NCBI GenBank assembly: GCA_019054805.1
Contig: JAHQIY010000002.1
Coordinates: 2,046,001-2,110,000 of the forward strand
Reading direction: 5' to 3'
Source of the DNA: Brachionus manjavacas
Lineage: Eukaryota > Rotifera > Eurotatoria > Ploima > Brachionidae
DNA: 64,000 nucleotides
In this document: positions 21,844 through 33,394 of the stretch, in pieces
Numbering within the stretch: position 1 is the first letter of the stretch
Layout: every line of letters starts with the position of its first letter
Notes under the pieces: model-generated
The model's database searches: none
Told to the model about the DNA's origin: nothing
Seen by the model: the letters and a program-made list of their open reading frames with translations, nothing else
Made by a program: the position numbers and the translations under genes

Positions 21844-24242
21844 TTAACACAACTGCCAATAATTTGAAATCAATGAAGTTTTTAATTCTTCTAAATTTAC
21901 CGGATCGATTGTCTTAGCATTCATAATATCAAATCGATTATTTTTAAAAGCTTCTTTGTTTTCGTCAAAACTACTTGTATTTAAACTATCCTTTTCGTTA
22001 CCTTCCTCATTTTTTAAAAATTGGCTCATGCTTAAATTAAGGCTTTCATATGATTGTCCCGTACATAAACCAAGCTTTAAATTCTCATGACTCCAATCAA
22101 TTTCATCTAAAATTAAAAAATTTTACTTTAACCAAAATAGATAAATTATATCACTATAAATGGTACCTGTTTTTATCCAATCTGATTTTAAATGAGACTG
22201 TTTTGTGGTTGTAGAAATGTTAAAATTGGTCTTATCATCCATTGATTCATCGCTACTGTCAAACATATCTAAAATAAAAATTATCACAAAATAATCTAAA
22301 ATTTTTTATTTACCTATGTCGTATATTCTAAAGTTTTGGTGTGATTCTATTTGGTTTGTTTCCTCATTAGACACTATTTGATCAGTTGATTTTGGATCAT
22401 TTTGATTAATTATACAAGTCAAATGGGTTATTTTATCAAGCGATTCGGCATCAATTAGTTCATCAATGAAGGGCAGCTTTGTAAGTCTTGAATAGAAAAT
22501 ATTTTTAATTTTAAATTAATTTTTTAATAGTGTTGGTAAACGAAATGGTGGTGGCATCGGTGACTTCTTCTTCAAAGTTTTTCAATCAGCTACACAGAAC
22601 AAAAAATGTTTAAAAAATTCATTTTTATTAATTTTTAACAAATTTTCTAAGCATTTGGAAAATTGGTTCTAAATGCTTAGAAAAATCATAAATCAACAAG
22701 ATTCATTTTCACTTAGACAGCTAAAAATGATGACTCTGCCAATGCTTACATCACTTTGTTTCCCAACCCTATTTTCAAGTTAATTACTCGCTCAGGAATG
22801 AAAGGGAATATTTTCCTTGCTTAGGCTTCAAAATAAGCAACAAAACTTCTTTAAGGTTATACTCGAATTCAAATTTAGAAAATTTTGATTTTTCTTAAAC
22901 AAAATATAAAATAAAATTTGGATTTTTAAATTTAATAATTTACCATTTTTAAACGAATTTAGCTTTATTAAACTTAGAATCCAGGAGAGTAAAAATTTTT
23001 CTCTTAATGGATCAGATTGTACTAAATTACCAACTTCATTATGATACGTTTCAATTAAATTATCAAACAGAAGCCTAAGTGAGCCCATTTTTTTATTCAA
23101 ATAAGTTAAAACCTCCATCCAAATATTCAAAAATGTTTTCGGAATTGAGATTTTTTCTTCCTCAATAAATTCTACATGTTAAAATCTTTAATAAAAAATC
23201 ATATTTTATTTTCGTTTACCTTCTGGTATTATTCCAATCGAGCTAAGCTGATCTTTAGTGGGGATCATGAGACCATTTTGGATAAGTAAATCAATAACTT
23301 CATTTTTAAACTGAGAAATTGCCAGATCAATATCTTCATTTATAAGGTCGACTTGATTTTTGATTTTTTTTGATTTCATTAGAACAAACTTTTTAAATTT
23401 TAAATTTATGTAGATTACAAAAATTATTTGTGAATACTTTGTATCTTTCGTCGATATAATCTTTGAAACTTGTTAAAATCCATGCATTCACTTTTTCTGA
23501 TTTTGATTCCTCTATAGCAGTTTCAGTGTATTTATCAACATACTGCTCCTTAATTAAATAAACATTATTTGAAGATTACCATGATTAAATTTCAATAATA
23601 TATAAATTTTTGTTTAAGTTGTTTTATTTTATACCTTCAGCCATTTGTAAAGATAGTCTCTGGCATTTTCTAATAATTCAATACTTGGAAGATGATAATG
23701 TGTTGCGTTATGACGCAGATTAACAATCCAGTCAGGGATTCCTATCTATTAAAGTATTAGTTAAATAATTAAAATTTTAATTGATGCTCAAAATACTTCA
23801 GCGGCTAAAGTTTTAACTTTTATTGCTTTTGGTTTATTTTGATACAATTCAGTAATAAAATTTACAAATCTTAATAAAATTAGCTAATTAGATTTATAAA
23901 AAAGATTTAAAGTATTATAATACCTGACTATATTCATTGCCAAACATGATTGATACCAATAAATTTGTTCAATGGACGTTGTTTCTAAATCTATCTGATA
24001 GAGTTTAGCTATCAAAAGTTCTTTAAGACAGATCACTGTTGCTGGCGTGGAATTATCTCTTGACTCCCAAGCAATTATTTTATACAAGGCACGTTTATAA
24101 AGATCTAAATTATTTTCCGGATTGTATGCATCTTCGACAACTGACTTCCATTCGTTCCTAGATTTACTTAAAATTTATCTCTCTGTTTAACATGATTTAA
24201 TATTTACCAGTTTAACCAGTTGGTTATTTGTTTTATTTCCAT
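21844..24242 (-). CDS. LAS1L: LAS1L, ITS2 endoribonuclease (HEPN nuclease)
   Basis: Nucleolar endonuclease that cuts ITS2 during 60S ribosome maturation. Exons in transcript order: 24242..24208, 24157..23924, 23869..23797, 23745..23635, 23548..23438, 23388..23220, 23171..22944, 22893..22788, 22486..22314, 22268..22167, 22106..21844, giving 534 aa in one frame. Landmarks: YKIIAWESRD and a Las1 N-terminal domain, IGIPDWIVNLRHNATH containing the HEPN active-site motif RHNATH (R125, H130), and a C-terminal DEIDWS...LGLCTGQ block like the human DWSSCPIGLLPGQ. The middle is divergent, as usual in this family. Most introns are about 50 nt; the one before exon 9 is 301 nt. It converges with the zinc-finger gene and lies 208 bp from a tRNA. 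Confidence 0.92.
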
Positions 24243-24450
24243 TATTTTTTTTCAATTAATTTGAAAAATTTTTGAAAAGCAAAAAATTGTGTTTTGCAGC
24301 AAAAAAAAATTAAGATATTTTAAATTTGAAATAGTATGAATAATTGTCTTATTTTTGTACATTTTTTTTGTTTTTTAAATGAAAAAATCCGATTCTTTCC
24401 GAAATATTTGAGGCTCAAAAATGCTTATTTTTAACCAAAAATTAACAGGA

Positions 24451-24522
24451 GGCCTGGTGGTCTAGTGGTATGATTCTCGCTTAGGGTGCGAGAGGTCCCG
24501 GGATCGATCCCCGGCCAGGCCC
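24451..24522 (+). tRNA. tRNA-Pro (anticodon AGG)
   Basis: 72-nt cloverleaf without intron. Acceptor stem GGCCTGG pairs with CCAGGCC; the anticodon stem CTCGC/GCGAG encloses TTAGGGT with anticodon AGG at 24483-24485; the T stem CCGGG/CCCGG encloses ATCGATC. The A box (TGGTCTAGTGG) and B box (GGATCGATCC-type) are intact. The discriminator is C and the 3' CCA is not encoded, as in eukaryotes. A run of six T follows at once. It sits between two minus-strand genes and stands out as the most GC-rich spot in the region. Confidence 0.97.
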
Positions 24523-24529
24523 CATTACA

Positions 24530-24535
24530 TTTTTT
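24530..24535 (+). terminator. RNA polymerase III terminator of tRNA-Pro
   Basis: TTTTTT starts 8 nt after the tRNA 3' end, the expected pol III stop signal. Confidence 0.75.
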
Positions 24536-24631
24536 CTACAATTGTATCAAAATTTAATTGAGATTTTTTTTTTTTTTTAAAGAAAGGAATTTAAAATAAA
24601 AATAAAAGTTTTTTTAATTATTTATTTTCAA

Positions 24632-25326
24632 TTATTTAGATGATTTTAAAATTTTTCTTTTTAATGAAATTGAATGTCTTTCTTGTGCTTAAAATATAGA
24701 TTTAAAAAAATAAAAAAAAAATAAAAAAAAATTTACCATTTTCTCTCCTCAATCCAAATCTATTGAACATTTTGTTTTTGAATGCCAAAGCTTTTTCTGA
24801 AGCAATCAATGGCTTTTTATTGGTACTCTCCAAATTCACAACAGTAATACCATGTTGTCTAGTCAAAAAATTAATTCACCATGAATAAATCAAATAAAGT
24901 TAATTTTACTTATATGTTTTTAAAGGGATGAAATCTGAAATGGCATTTTCTTCTAGTGAATTGAATATTTTTTTTGATTTGGCTGCTAAGTCAATTTTTA
25001 CTTTTCTATTTTTTTCTTTACCATTCATCGCTTCTGGAAGGTCATCAAGTTCTTCAAGCAACTCATCCGGTAGTTTCATTACTTCAAATTTTTTTTTCTA
25101 CAAATAGAAATTATTATTTAATAGGAAAAAAGGAAGGAAATTTTCCAACTTTTTGTTCGATAAACTTCTCTTGGCGTTCAATTCTTTTTCGCTTTTGTGA
25201 CTCTCTAATCGAATTAATTTGGTCTTTGATCTTAATGTTTTGTTCCACATTTTCCATTTTACCTGATTCAAATGAAACACTTTCTGGGGCCGAATCATCA
25301 TCGCTTTCATGATCTATATTGCTCAT
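24632..25326 (-). CDS. NOL7-like nucleolar protein
   Basis: 180-aa basic protein from exons 25326..25150, 25097..24910, 24858..24737 and 24687..24632, closing in one frame with introns of 49-53 nt. The acidic N-terminus is followed by a Lys/Arg helix KRKRIERQEKFIEQK, then KLPDELLEELDDLPE. This resembles the NOL7 signature of a basic helix with FIEQK, then a short LLPD..LE motif; NOL7 is a nucleolar SSU-processome-associated protein. The C-terminal half (SEKALAFKNKMFNRFG) is only vaguely similar, and the protein is shorter than human NOL7 (257 aa). The ATG at 25326 was chosen because an acceptor-like ATTTTTTCAG ends 11 nt before it. The gene is real by its consistent splicing; the family name is moderate. 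Confidence 0.6.
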
Positions 25327-25908
25327 TTTCAAAATTCTGAAAAAATTTATTAATCGATATTCAAACAACAACTTTGTATAGGTAAATTTAAATCTAATTT
25401 TCGTTTTAAAATAGCAAAAATGAGTTTATTTATTAAATTTTAGTCTAAAATTTTATTTACTTATGCTAGATATAATTTTTTAAATGCATTTGTAAACTTG
25501 TTCAAAATTAATTTAACAAAATCGAGTGTGGTGAAAGCAATAAATAAAAAAAAATTGTTTAGATTTAACTTTTAAATAATTTGTAGCTAAAAAAGCTATA
25601 ATAAAAGATTTATTTTAAAAATTAGCAAAAAATTTAGTGTCCATTTAATATATTCCAGGTTTGAACATATAAAACAGCATCAAGAAAGTTGATTTTTCAA
25701 TTCAGTGAAAACCGCATATAAGAAATTATAATTTGAACAAGGAAAAATTTCTTTTAAATGAAAAATGGGTTTTATAAAAAAATTTTATTCAAATTAGCCT
25801 AATATTTTAATTTAATTTAAATTGAAATTGAAAAATAAGAATAAAACAGCTAAATTTGTAAGAAATCACTAATTATTTTTTGTTTATAATTATGGTCTAA
25901 GTAATTAA
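25327..25908. other. Intergenic AT-rich gap
   Basis: About 580 bp between the NOL7-like start and the retrotransposon copy. AT-rich with several stops in all frames; the retrotransposon insertion boundary must lie near 25900 but no target duplication was identified. Confidence 0.5.
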
Positions 25909-27102
25909 GAATTAGAATTCTTTTTTCTAAACTTTCAGCAGTCCTCTATTAGTTCAATCATTTTTATAACCTCCTTTTTTATTATTTATGGTTCTAAACT
26001 ACATGTTTTGAGTTTAGATGCTACTAAAGCATTTGATAAGATGTGGAGAGATGGGCTATTTTACAAGTTGATCAGTAAAGTTGCTAAACCAATTTGGCGA
26101 ATTTTGTACAACTACTATAATTTGTCGAAAATTGTTGTCAAGTATGATGGTCAATTAAGTCAAATATTCGACTGTACTGAAAGAGTGAAACAGGGAGGAG
26201 TTCTTTCCCCTTACTTGTTTAACTTTTTTATTAAGGAACTTTTAGAAAACTGTACTAATCTTAAGATTGGTGCCAGGTTAAATGGTCTTAATTTATCTAT
26301 GATTGCGTATTGTGATGACATTATAATCCTCTCACCCTCCTATGGGCATGCCATGAGGTTATTGGAAGATTGTTTCAAATTTGCAAAAGAATGGAAAATG
26401 GAATTCAATCCCAGAAAATCAGCTAGCCTTACAATGACCAAATCGGGTGTGAATTGTCAAGAAAAGTTTGTAATAGATAATGTTCAATTGTCTAATGTAG
26501 ATGGTTTTGAGTATTTGGGTCTTCCATTTGGTAGCAATTCATTCATATCAGATTTTATTGAAGAGAAGTGGAGAAAAGTTGAAAAAAATTTTTATTCGTT
26601 AAATGGGCTTGGGTGCAAACCAATGGTCTCAAATCCTTACCTGATTAGATTTTTATTTAAACAGTTTTGCCAGTCTATTTTTAGACATGTACTTGACAAC
26701 ATTTTAATTCCGAATAGTTTGCTGAGTGAACTGGACACAAGACAGAGTTTATTACTAAAAAAAATTATTGGACTGAAAAAGTATACCCGTGTGAGTCCTT
26801 TGTATGATGCGCTTAAGTTGGAATCAGTTAGTGAGATCTATTTTAAACATAAAGTTTATTTTTTAGAACAGTTGAAGAGATGCCCATTATGTAAAGAAGT
26901 TTTCCACTTTAGTCGTGAAAGTCAAACCACTTCTGACAAGAAAAATACATCGTTTTGTGAACAACTTAAGCGTTCAGAAAAGCGCTTGTTTATAAACTGC
27001 CTAGAGTATGAATCCAAAATTGTGAAAGCCTTGATTTCATTTAGTTTTAGAAGTCTCAAAGTGGGCCTTGTAAATTCTGTAAATTTGTTTTATCAAATAT
27101 AA
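25909..27102 (+). mobile_element. 5'-truncated non-LTR retrotransposon, reverse transcriptase and C-terminus
   Basis: The open frame runs 398 codons to the TAA at 27100-27102 with no frameshift, starting inside the reverse transcriptase; no ATG start is needed because the 5' end is missing. RT motif A reads LDATKAFDKMW, motif B KQGGVLSPYLFNF, and the catalytic motif C IAYCDDIIILS, with YCDD where YADD is commoner. The thumb-side FEYLGLPFGSNSF follows. A C-terminal CPLCKEV may be part of a zinc-knuckle-like end. Endonuclease and RT fingers are absent. 5' truncation with an intact 3' end is the normal product of target-primed reverse transcription. The uninterrupted frame suggests a fairly recent insertion. 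Confidence 0.88.
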
Positions 27103-28659
27103 CTTATTATATGGAAATAAATCAAGAGTTTTTTTATCTATATAGCGTATTAAATAATTTATTAAAAGTTAATTATGACTTTGGATGACTAATTGTGTAA
27201 ATTCTTTGAAAATTAGGAATAGTTTTATTAATTTTATTTTGTAATTTGAATCTTTTAATTTTTATAATATAAATGTCAATGTGACTAAAACTTAAATAAA
27301 TAATAATGAAAAATTAAAGAAATAATTCTTAAAGAAGAAATTCTCCCCATTTATAGCATATTTAACCATTCATTATTGATATTTTTCTGGAACCAATGTG
27401 CTACTTATCCTGTTCGATGAACCTATTGACAATGAAGGCATTAAATAAATCAAGAACTGAATTGCGTTGAAAACTTACGGGCTTGGCTTGATAAAAAGAT
27501 TGATTGAAATGATATCCTTTTTGGAAATAAATTTTAGTTGTATCTAAAAAAGACATTCTTTTTGTACATTTTTTACTTTTTGCTTTAGAATGGAACGTAG
27601 AAAGAATTGTGAAATTTTATAAGACATTTAATGGCTATGTATAATGAAGTGAATCAAACATTACCAACATCCCACCAGAGTAAGTTAGCTTTGATCCGCA
27701 TGCACATGAGACGCCAATCATGCGATTTGCATACGCATCAGATCAAGCAAGTTTGATGGCTTGCTTGATACAAAAAGCTGAGTTTTTTGAGAAAGGAAGA
27801 CGAAAGAGGAAGATTCCTGTTTTTTTTTAAATTTATTAAATAAACAACATATAAAAAAATATTATTTATTAATTAAAATCAATTTAATATTCTTATTAGA
27901 TTAATTTCACCAGCCACTTATAGCACCCAATTGACAAACAGCAACCTTACAGCTATGGTTAATTTTAAGGGAATATTTTTTTTAACTGATTATTATCTGA
28001 GAAATATTATTATCTCAGTGGTGAAAAAAATTTCATATAAGTGATTCAGATAAGTTTTTTCTTCATTTTAGATCTATGGTTAGATAACAGTCGATGATTG
28101 ATTTACTATATATTTAGTTTTTAATTTTTTTTCCTTTTTTAATGCTTAAATAAACTTATTATAAAAAAAATTTTGAATTATTCTTTTTTCAATAAATAAA
28201 TATGTTTGTGAGCAATTTAAAAATGCATCTAAATCTTAATTGAGATCTAAAAATAATTTTTCAATAAATTCTTTATTTTTAAATATAAAAACATTGAAAT
28301 TTGTCATGGAATATAAATTAGAACTGACGAATGCTGAATTATCAAATAAAAATTGAAAATAATAATTTGTGTATTTTTCTTTTCATTTTTTTTTAAATCA
28401 AAAAATTATTTTTTAAAAAATTTTTAGATTTTAGTATCATTTAATATTGATGATTGCATATATAAGTTTGCCGGTAAAAGTTATACTTTTAGAATGGTAG
28501 ATTGATTTTTTATTTGAAAAATAGACATTTAAATTACATTTTTAACAAATAGTAGAAAATTACTTTAAACAACTAGAAAATACTGAAAAAAAAATTGACC
28601 ACAATTATATTTTTAAAAAAGAGAAAGAAAAAATTAGTTAAATATTTGAATTATACAAT
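27103..28659. other. Intergenic region after the retrotransposon
   Basis: 1.5 kb of AT-rich sequence between the retrotransposon copy and the 3' end of the Eph gene. The first few hundred bases may be retrotransposon 3' UTR. A perfect 10-bp hairpin (ATCAAGCAAG/CTTGCTTGAT, 8-nt loop) lies at 27742-27769. No gene is recognised. Confidence 0.5.
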
Positions 28660-31600
28660 TTACACTAAAAAACCATTTTGAAAATTTAATTCAAACTGAA
28701 TTCTTTTAACAGAATCTAAAATGATCATTTGATGATCAGGATCGAATATTTCCATTTTAATTAGGTCCTCTAATTCTAGATTTAAAACCTGAGAAAGATT
28801 AAGCAAACGTCTATTTACAAATAAATTGACATATACGATTATATTGAGCGAGTTGAGCCACTCATGCACACTAGTTAAATGCGTAAAGTTCGGTCGGTTT
28901 GTGTCAATATTAGAATTAGCTCTTAAAAAAAATAAAAAAAGTTATTTAGATTATCGTTTGAAAAATCATAAATAAAAATAAATTACTTTGAATTTTTAGC
29001 AGGTACAAAAAGGGATTCTTTTCTAGATTTAATCAATAGATCGAGATCGTTGACTATTTTCTTGAATTTTGGCCTCTTCAATCTGTCTGGTTCCCAGCAA
29101 TCAAGCATCATGTTGTACAACACTTGAGGACAACCCTTTGGAAATAAATTTAGAAAAAAATTTGACTTTTGAAAAATTGAAAATTACCGTAGGGATAAAC
29201 AATCTAAATCCTTTATCAACCGCCTTGATTACATCAGTATTCGACCAATTCCAGTAAGGCCTCTCTCCATAGCTCATCACTTCCCACATCACAACTCCAA
29301 ACGACCATACATCAGATGAACAAGTGAACTTAGTGTGCGTTATTGCCTCTGGAGCAGTCCATCTAACCGGAATTTTGCCTCCCTTGGTCCAATAGACTCC
29401 TTCAGTATTGGTTCCCTCAATTTCACGACTAAGTCCGAAATCAGCCACTTTGCACTTCAAATCTTTGTCGACTAGAATATTCCGAGCTGCCAAATCTCTA
29501 TGAACAAAATTCATTCCCGATAAATACTTCATTCCATTTGCTATGTCTTTTAGCATTTTGACCAGATCATAAATGTTCAATCTCCACGAATTTAGCTGGA
29601 AAATTTTTTTATTGGTTTTAGAATTAAATAAAATATTTAATTTACTCTTAAAAAAGTGTCCAAAGAACCATTGTCCATGTATTCGGTGATAATCATAAAC
29701 GGATGTGACTGAGTGACAACTCCCTCAAGACAAATTATATTCTCATGATGAAATTGAGCCATTATGCTCGCTTCGGTCAAAAATTCGCATCTATTCTTCT
29801 CACTAGAGCCCACTTTCAAAGTCTTTATAGCAACAGTGATCCAATGTTGAGCGGATTTTAGCTTTCCTTTACAAACATCGCCGAATTCACCACCGCCAAT
29901 TACCGATTCAATTTTAATGTCAAGCGGTGATATTTCCTGCGCAAACTCTTGTACTGCTAAAGTAGGATCTTCATAGGTATGAGGATCTACATAGTAAAGT
30001 TTGCTTTCTCGCTCAATTATTTGACTAGTGGTGCAAATTGTTGACGGTGAAGATGAAGTCGATGACGAACATGAAGTGTTCGTGTTCGAGCATGAATTGC
30101 ATTTACTGGCACATTTTTTGTTAATGAACTTGTTAAATTGTCCATCCTCTTTTTTGGAAAATTTTATCTTGCGCAAAAATAACACCAGCACTACCATAAA
30201 AAATACTAGTACAGAGCTTAGGATTATAGGTAAAATAACATGCAATTTATTTGATCTGTTCGAAGAAATAGACTCGTCTTTGATGATCATACTTTCTGTT
30301 AAGCGCACAAAAGCATGGTTGGTAATGAGCTCAGTGACCATTTTTTGCTTTTCACCTAGTGAGCACACTTCGCTCAATACAAAATCAATGGTATAAATTT
30401 CAATGTGATTTTTAATAAAATTCTTAAAGTTGGACGTGTCTATGTCGAATTGAAGTCGAATTTTTTCGATTTCTTTCGAATGACAAAAACTAAGTTGAGT
30501 TGACCAATTTTGTTTGGCATTGTTTTTCACCAAGTCAATGGGCACCTGAATGTAACTTGACTTTGTGTTCGATTGCTGCAAGTTGTAATTTAGATTCAAC
30601 TCAGACGGAATCAATTGAAAATCGTTGTTTATAACCAAGGCAAAAATGGACGATTTTATCAGTTTGTTTTGGCTGATTTTTTCTACTAGATCACTTTTAG
30701 GAAATAGCTTATCTATTTCGCTACCTAAGTCCATGCTCATGTTAAAACAAAATTTATTCATATCACCCAGTGATTGACAGTCTATTTTTGAACCCTCGTG
30801 TTTATCTTGTTTTAAATTTAAAAATAAAACTTCTTCAGATATTTCTTTATCTCTCAATCTAAGTCTTATGACCAATTTTAATCTTGATATACGATTCAAA
30901 TTTCGGTTCAAAATCATTATGCTGTTGTGCGATGAGCTTAGAATAAAACAGTTTAATTCACATTTGTTCATGGCGTAGCCACTACTCAATGAATCACACT
31001 GAAAACACTTTATATCACTAGTTAGCATGGAATTTTGCAGATTTTTATCTTGTCTATTTAGAGTAATATTTATTTTATCATCGCTAATGAAATTAAAATT
31101 GACACTGCTTGCTCTTAGAGTTGGTATTGACTGACACATATTGGAATCATGAGAGTTATGAAACTTGTAAAAACCCTTTAGGCAATCACAATCGGCCATC
31201 CCGGGACCACTTGACCAGCTATTTTGCGGACAAGGCTCGCATTTTTGATCATTGCTGACCGCTGATTTAAAGTATCCAATTGGACACTCTATGCATTTAT
31301 CATTTATGAACTCAAAGCCCGGACTGCATTGGCATTTTGTGACCAAATTCGAGTCTGTTATTAACCATTCGCCTTTGGCTGTGCAAATGGCCTTGGGTTT
31401 TTGAGCAAATACCGAGTTATCGGGACATTGTCCGTCGACCTGGACCAAATCGGTCAAATCTTTGCCAGTAGGCGTTTCAGGAAAAAGGATACCGTGCTTT
31501 TTTAAAGCTGAACAAGTTACATAGCTGACTTGGACACTTAGAAGAGAAATACATGCGCCTGTATCCCTAATAGCGAATCTGACAAAATTTGGCTTATTTC

Positions 31601-33394
31601 CTGACAAAGCTATTTCTCTGAGCTCTACATTTATTGATGATTCGCCTGGTCGGTTTGAGACACTTTTTTGCTTTTGACGGTCTACTATACTATTGTAATA
31701 TCTGAGCCCAGTGTCCGAGACAAAAGTATCCCTGAAGCGTAATTGCTTGATTTTATTTAAAAAGAAAAGATTTGACCGATTTTGTGTGTCTATGCCAATA
31801 TATTCTGGTTTTAGACTCAAATAATTGTCTTCGTTGGCTTGAGTCTCTTCAAAATAGAGCTCGAATTTTTCTCGACAATTTTTGACTTGTTTTACCGGTA
31901 AATTTTCGCATTCTCGGATTGTGAAGGTTAAATTTAGCGTTATACGATTTGCGGTCTTGGTGTCAATTAGTGGTGTAAATAGCCAGTTTTGAATATTTTG
32001 AACATTTAAATCACAAACAAAATGAATTCGCCAAACATCGTCACCACCTGATGATGAATAGCTCGATTCTTTCCACTTGAATAAAAAAATAATAAGTATT
32101 TTTCCTAAATTAACTCAAAATTATAAAAAAAAATTACTCCGTGCAAGTCGGATCTAGAATTTAGTTTCTCTTGAATCCAGTCGGAATTCGCCTCCAATTT
32201 GCTTGGTGTTTCTTTGAATGAGATTTTTGACCAATTTAAATCGTCTCTTTGATTTATTGAATCGTATAATGTGACTAATTGAGAATTAAATTAGTTTAAA
32301 TATATCAATTAAAAATTTTAAACAAAAAATGTTTAAAAAAAATATTTCGCCTTTAAAACCTAATACCATATTTTTATTTTACATTTGAATATTCAAAGAT
32401 GGAATATTAAAATGAGTAAAATATTGAAACTGTTAAGAAAATATACAATTAAAATTGTATTTGATTGAACTGTAAAAATATTTTTTTTAGTTATCTATTA
32501 AAAAAAATGTCTTCCTAAAATATTAATACCTTTATGTGTACTATAAGGACGCTACAATATCAAAATTAAAGCTTGGTAGAAATTTTTTTTTGTCTTTTAT
32601 ATTTAAAGTTGAATTTTCTTTAAATCAATTAAATCTTTTTTCCTATTTTTTTCAGTCTTTTTTATTTCTGACTACAATACTATAAAAAATTATTATATAA
32701 AATAATTCATAGCCATTAATTTAGACCCATAAAATCTTTCACTTAGGTTGTCATTTAAATTTTAAAAACCTTTATTTTAAGCGTTTTATTAATGCTGTAA
32801 TTTTTAATTAAATTTTAACCGATTATAACTAGCCAAAAAAAAAAGATTTTTTTCCCATTATTTATTATGTTTTTATTTGATTTTTACGGTATTGTGAATT
32901 TTGGAAGAAAGAGCAAAAACAAAAATTTTAAATTAAATTTTTTTTTACTATCAGTTTAAAAATTGTCTTGTATCAGCTGATACAAACTCTCTACCACCCA
33001 AATTCAGCGTCTGCAAAAACTCTGTAAGTCTGCAGAGCACTAAATGTTTTAGTAATCATTAAAATTAAATTGCAGTTTTTGTAGAGACTAAATTTGGGTG
33101 GTACAAAGTTGGTATCAGCTGATACATTTTTCAGAACAATTCTTAGACTCATGGTTTTTTGTTCCAAAATTCACAATGCCGATTTTTACTGTAATTTTTT
33201 TTCTAATTTAAAAAATTTATCTTTTTTTAATTAGAGTTGCTATTTAATTTAAATTATAACTTAAAGATTTTCAAAACTGTATTTCCTATTTGAACTTAAA
33301 AATTTATTTTCGATATGTTGAAGATAAACTTACTTTTATCAAGGTGTACATTTGAACTTAATAAAATAAATAACAAGCAATATTTGAAGATCAT
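28660..33394 (-). CDS. Eph-type receptor tyrosine kinase
   Basis: Membrane receptor for ephrins, used in contact-dependent cell guidance. Exons in transcript order: 33394..33334, 32274..32138, 32075..29646, 29595..29188, 29135..28987, 28921..28660, giving 1148 aa. A signal peptide ([15 protein letters not shown]) is followed by an ephrin-binding domain ([22 protein letters not shown]), a cysteine-rich EGF/TNFR-like region ([19 protein letters not shown]), a long ectodomain linker where FN3 repeats are expected but not obvious, a TM at about 677-700, a juxtamembrane [11 protein letters not shown], and a kinase with [22 protein letters not shown] and DFGLS. A SAM domain and a hydrophobic FLV end (possible PDZ ligand) close it. 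At about 1150 aa it is longer than usual (about 1000). Intron 1 is 1059 nt and carries a MITE. Confidence 0.93.
32879..33189. mobile_element. MITE with 9-bp target-site duplication in Eph intron 1
   Basis: A 293-bp element at 32888-33180 is flanked by the perfect direct repeat GATTTTTAC (32879-32887 and 33181-33189). Its ends are inverted: GGTATTGTGAATTTTGGAA on the left and the complement of GGCATTGTGAATTTTGGAA on the right, 18 of 19 matching. A second inverted block of 53 bp (32969-33021 versus 33074-33126) is about 85 percent matched and includes in both arms the palindrome core GTATCAGCTGATAC. The structure could fold into one long hairpin. There is no coding capacity. A 9-bp duplication with GG termini suggests Merlin- or Mutator-type mobilisation; the superfamily is inference. 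Confidence 0.88.

Noticed and set aside
27742-27769. Perfect 10-bp hairpin ATCAAGCAAG/CTTGCTTGAT
   Set aside because: Isolated, short and without T-run or repeat context; not enough to call an RNA or element.
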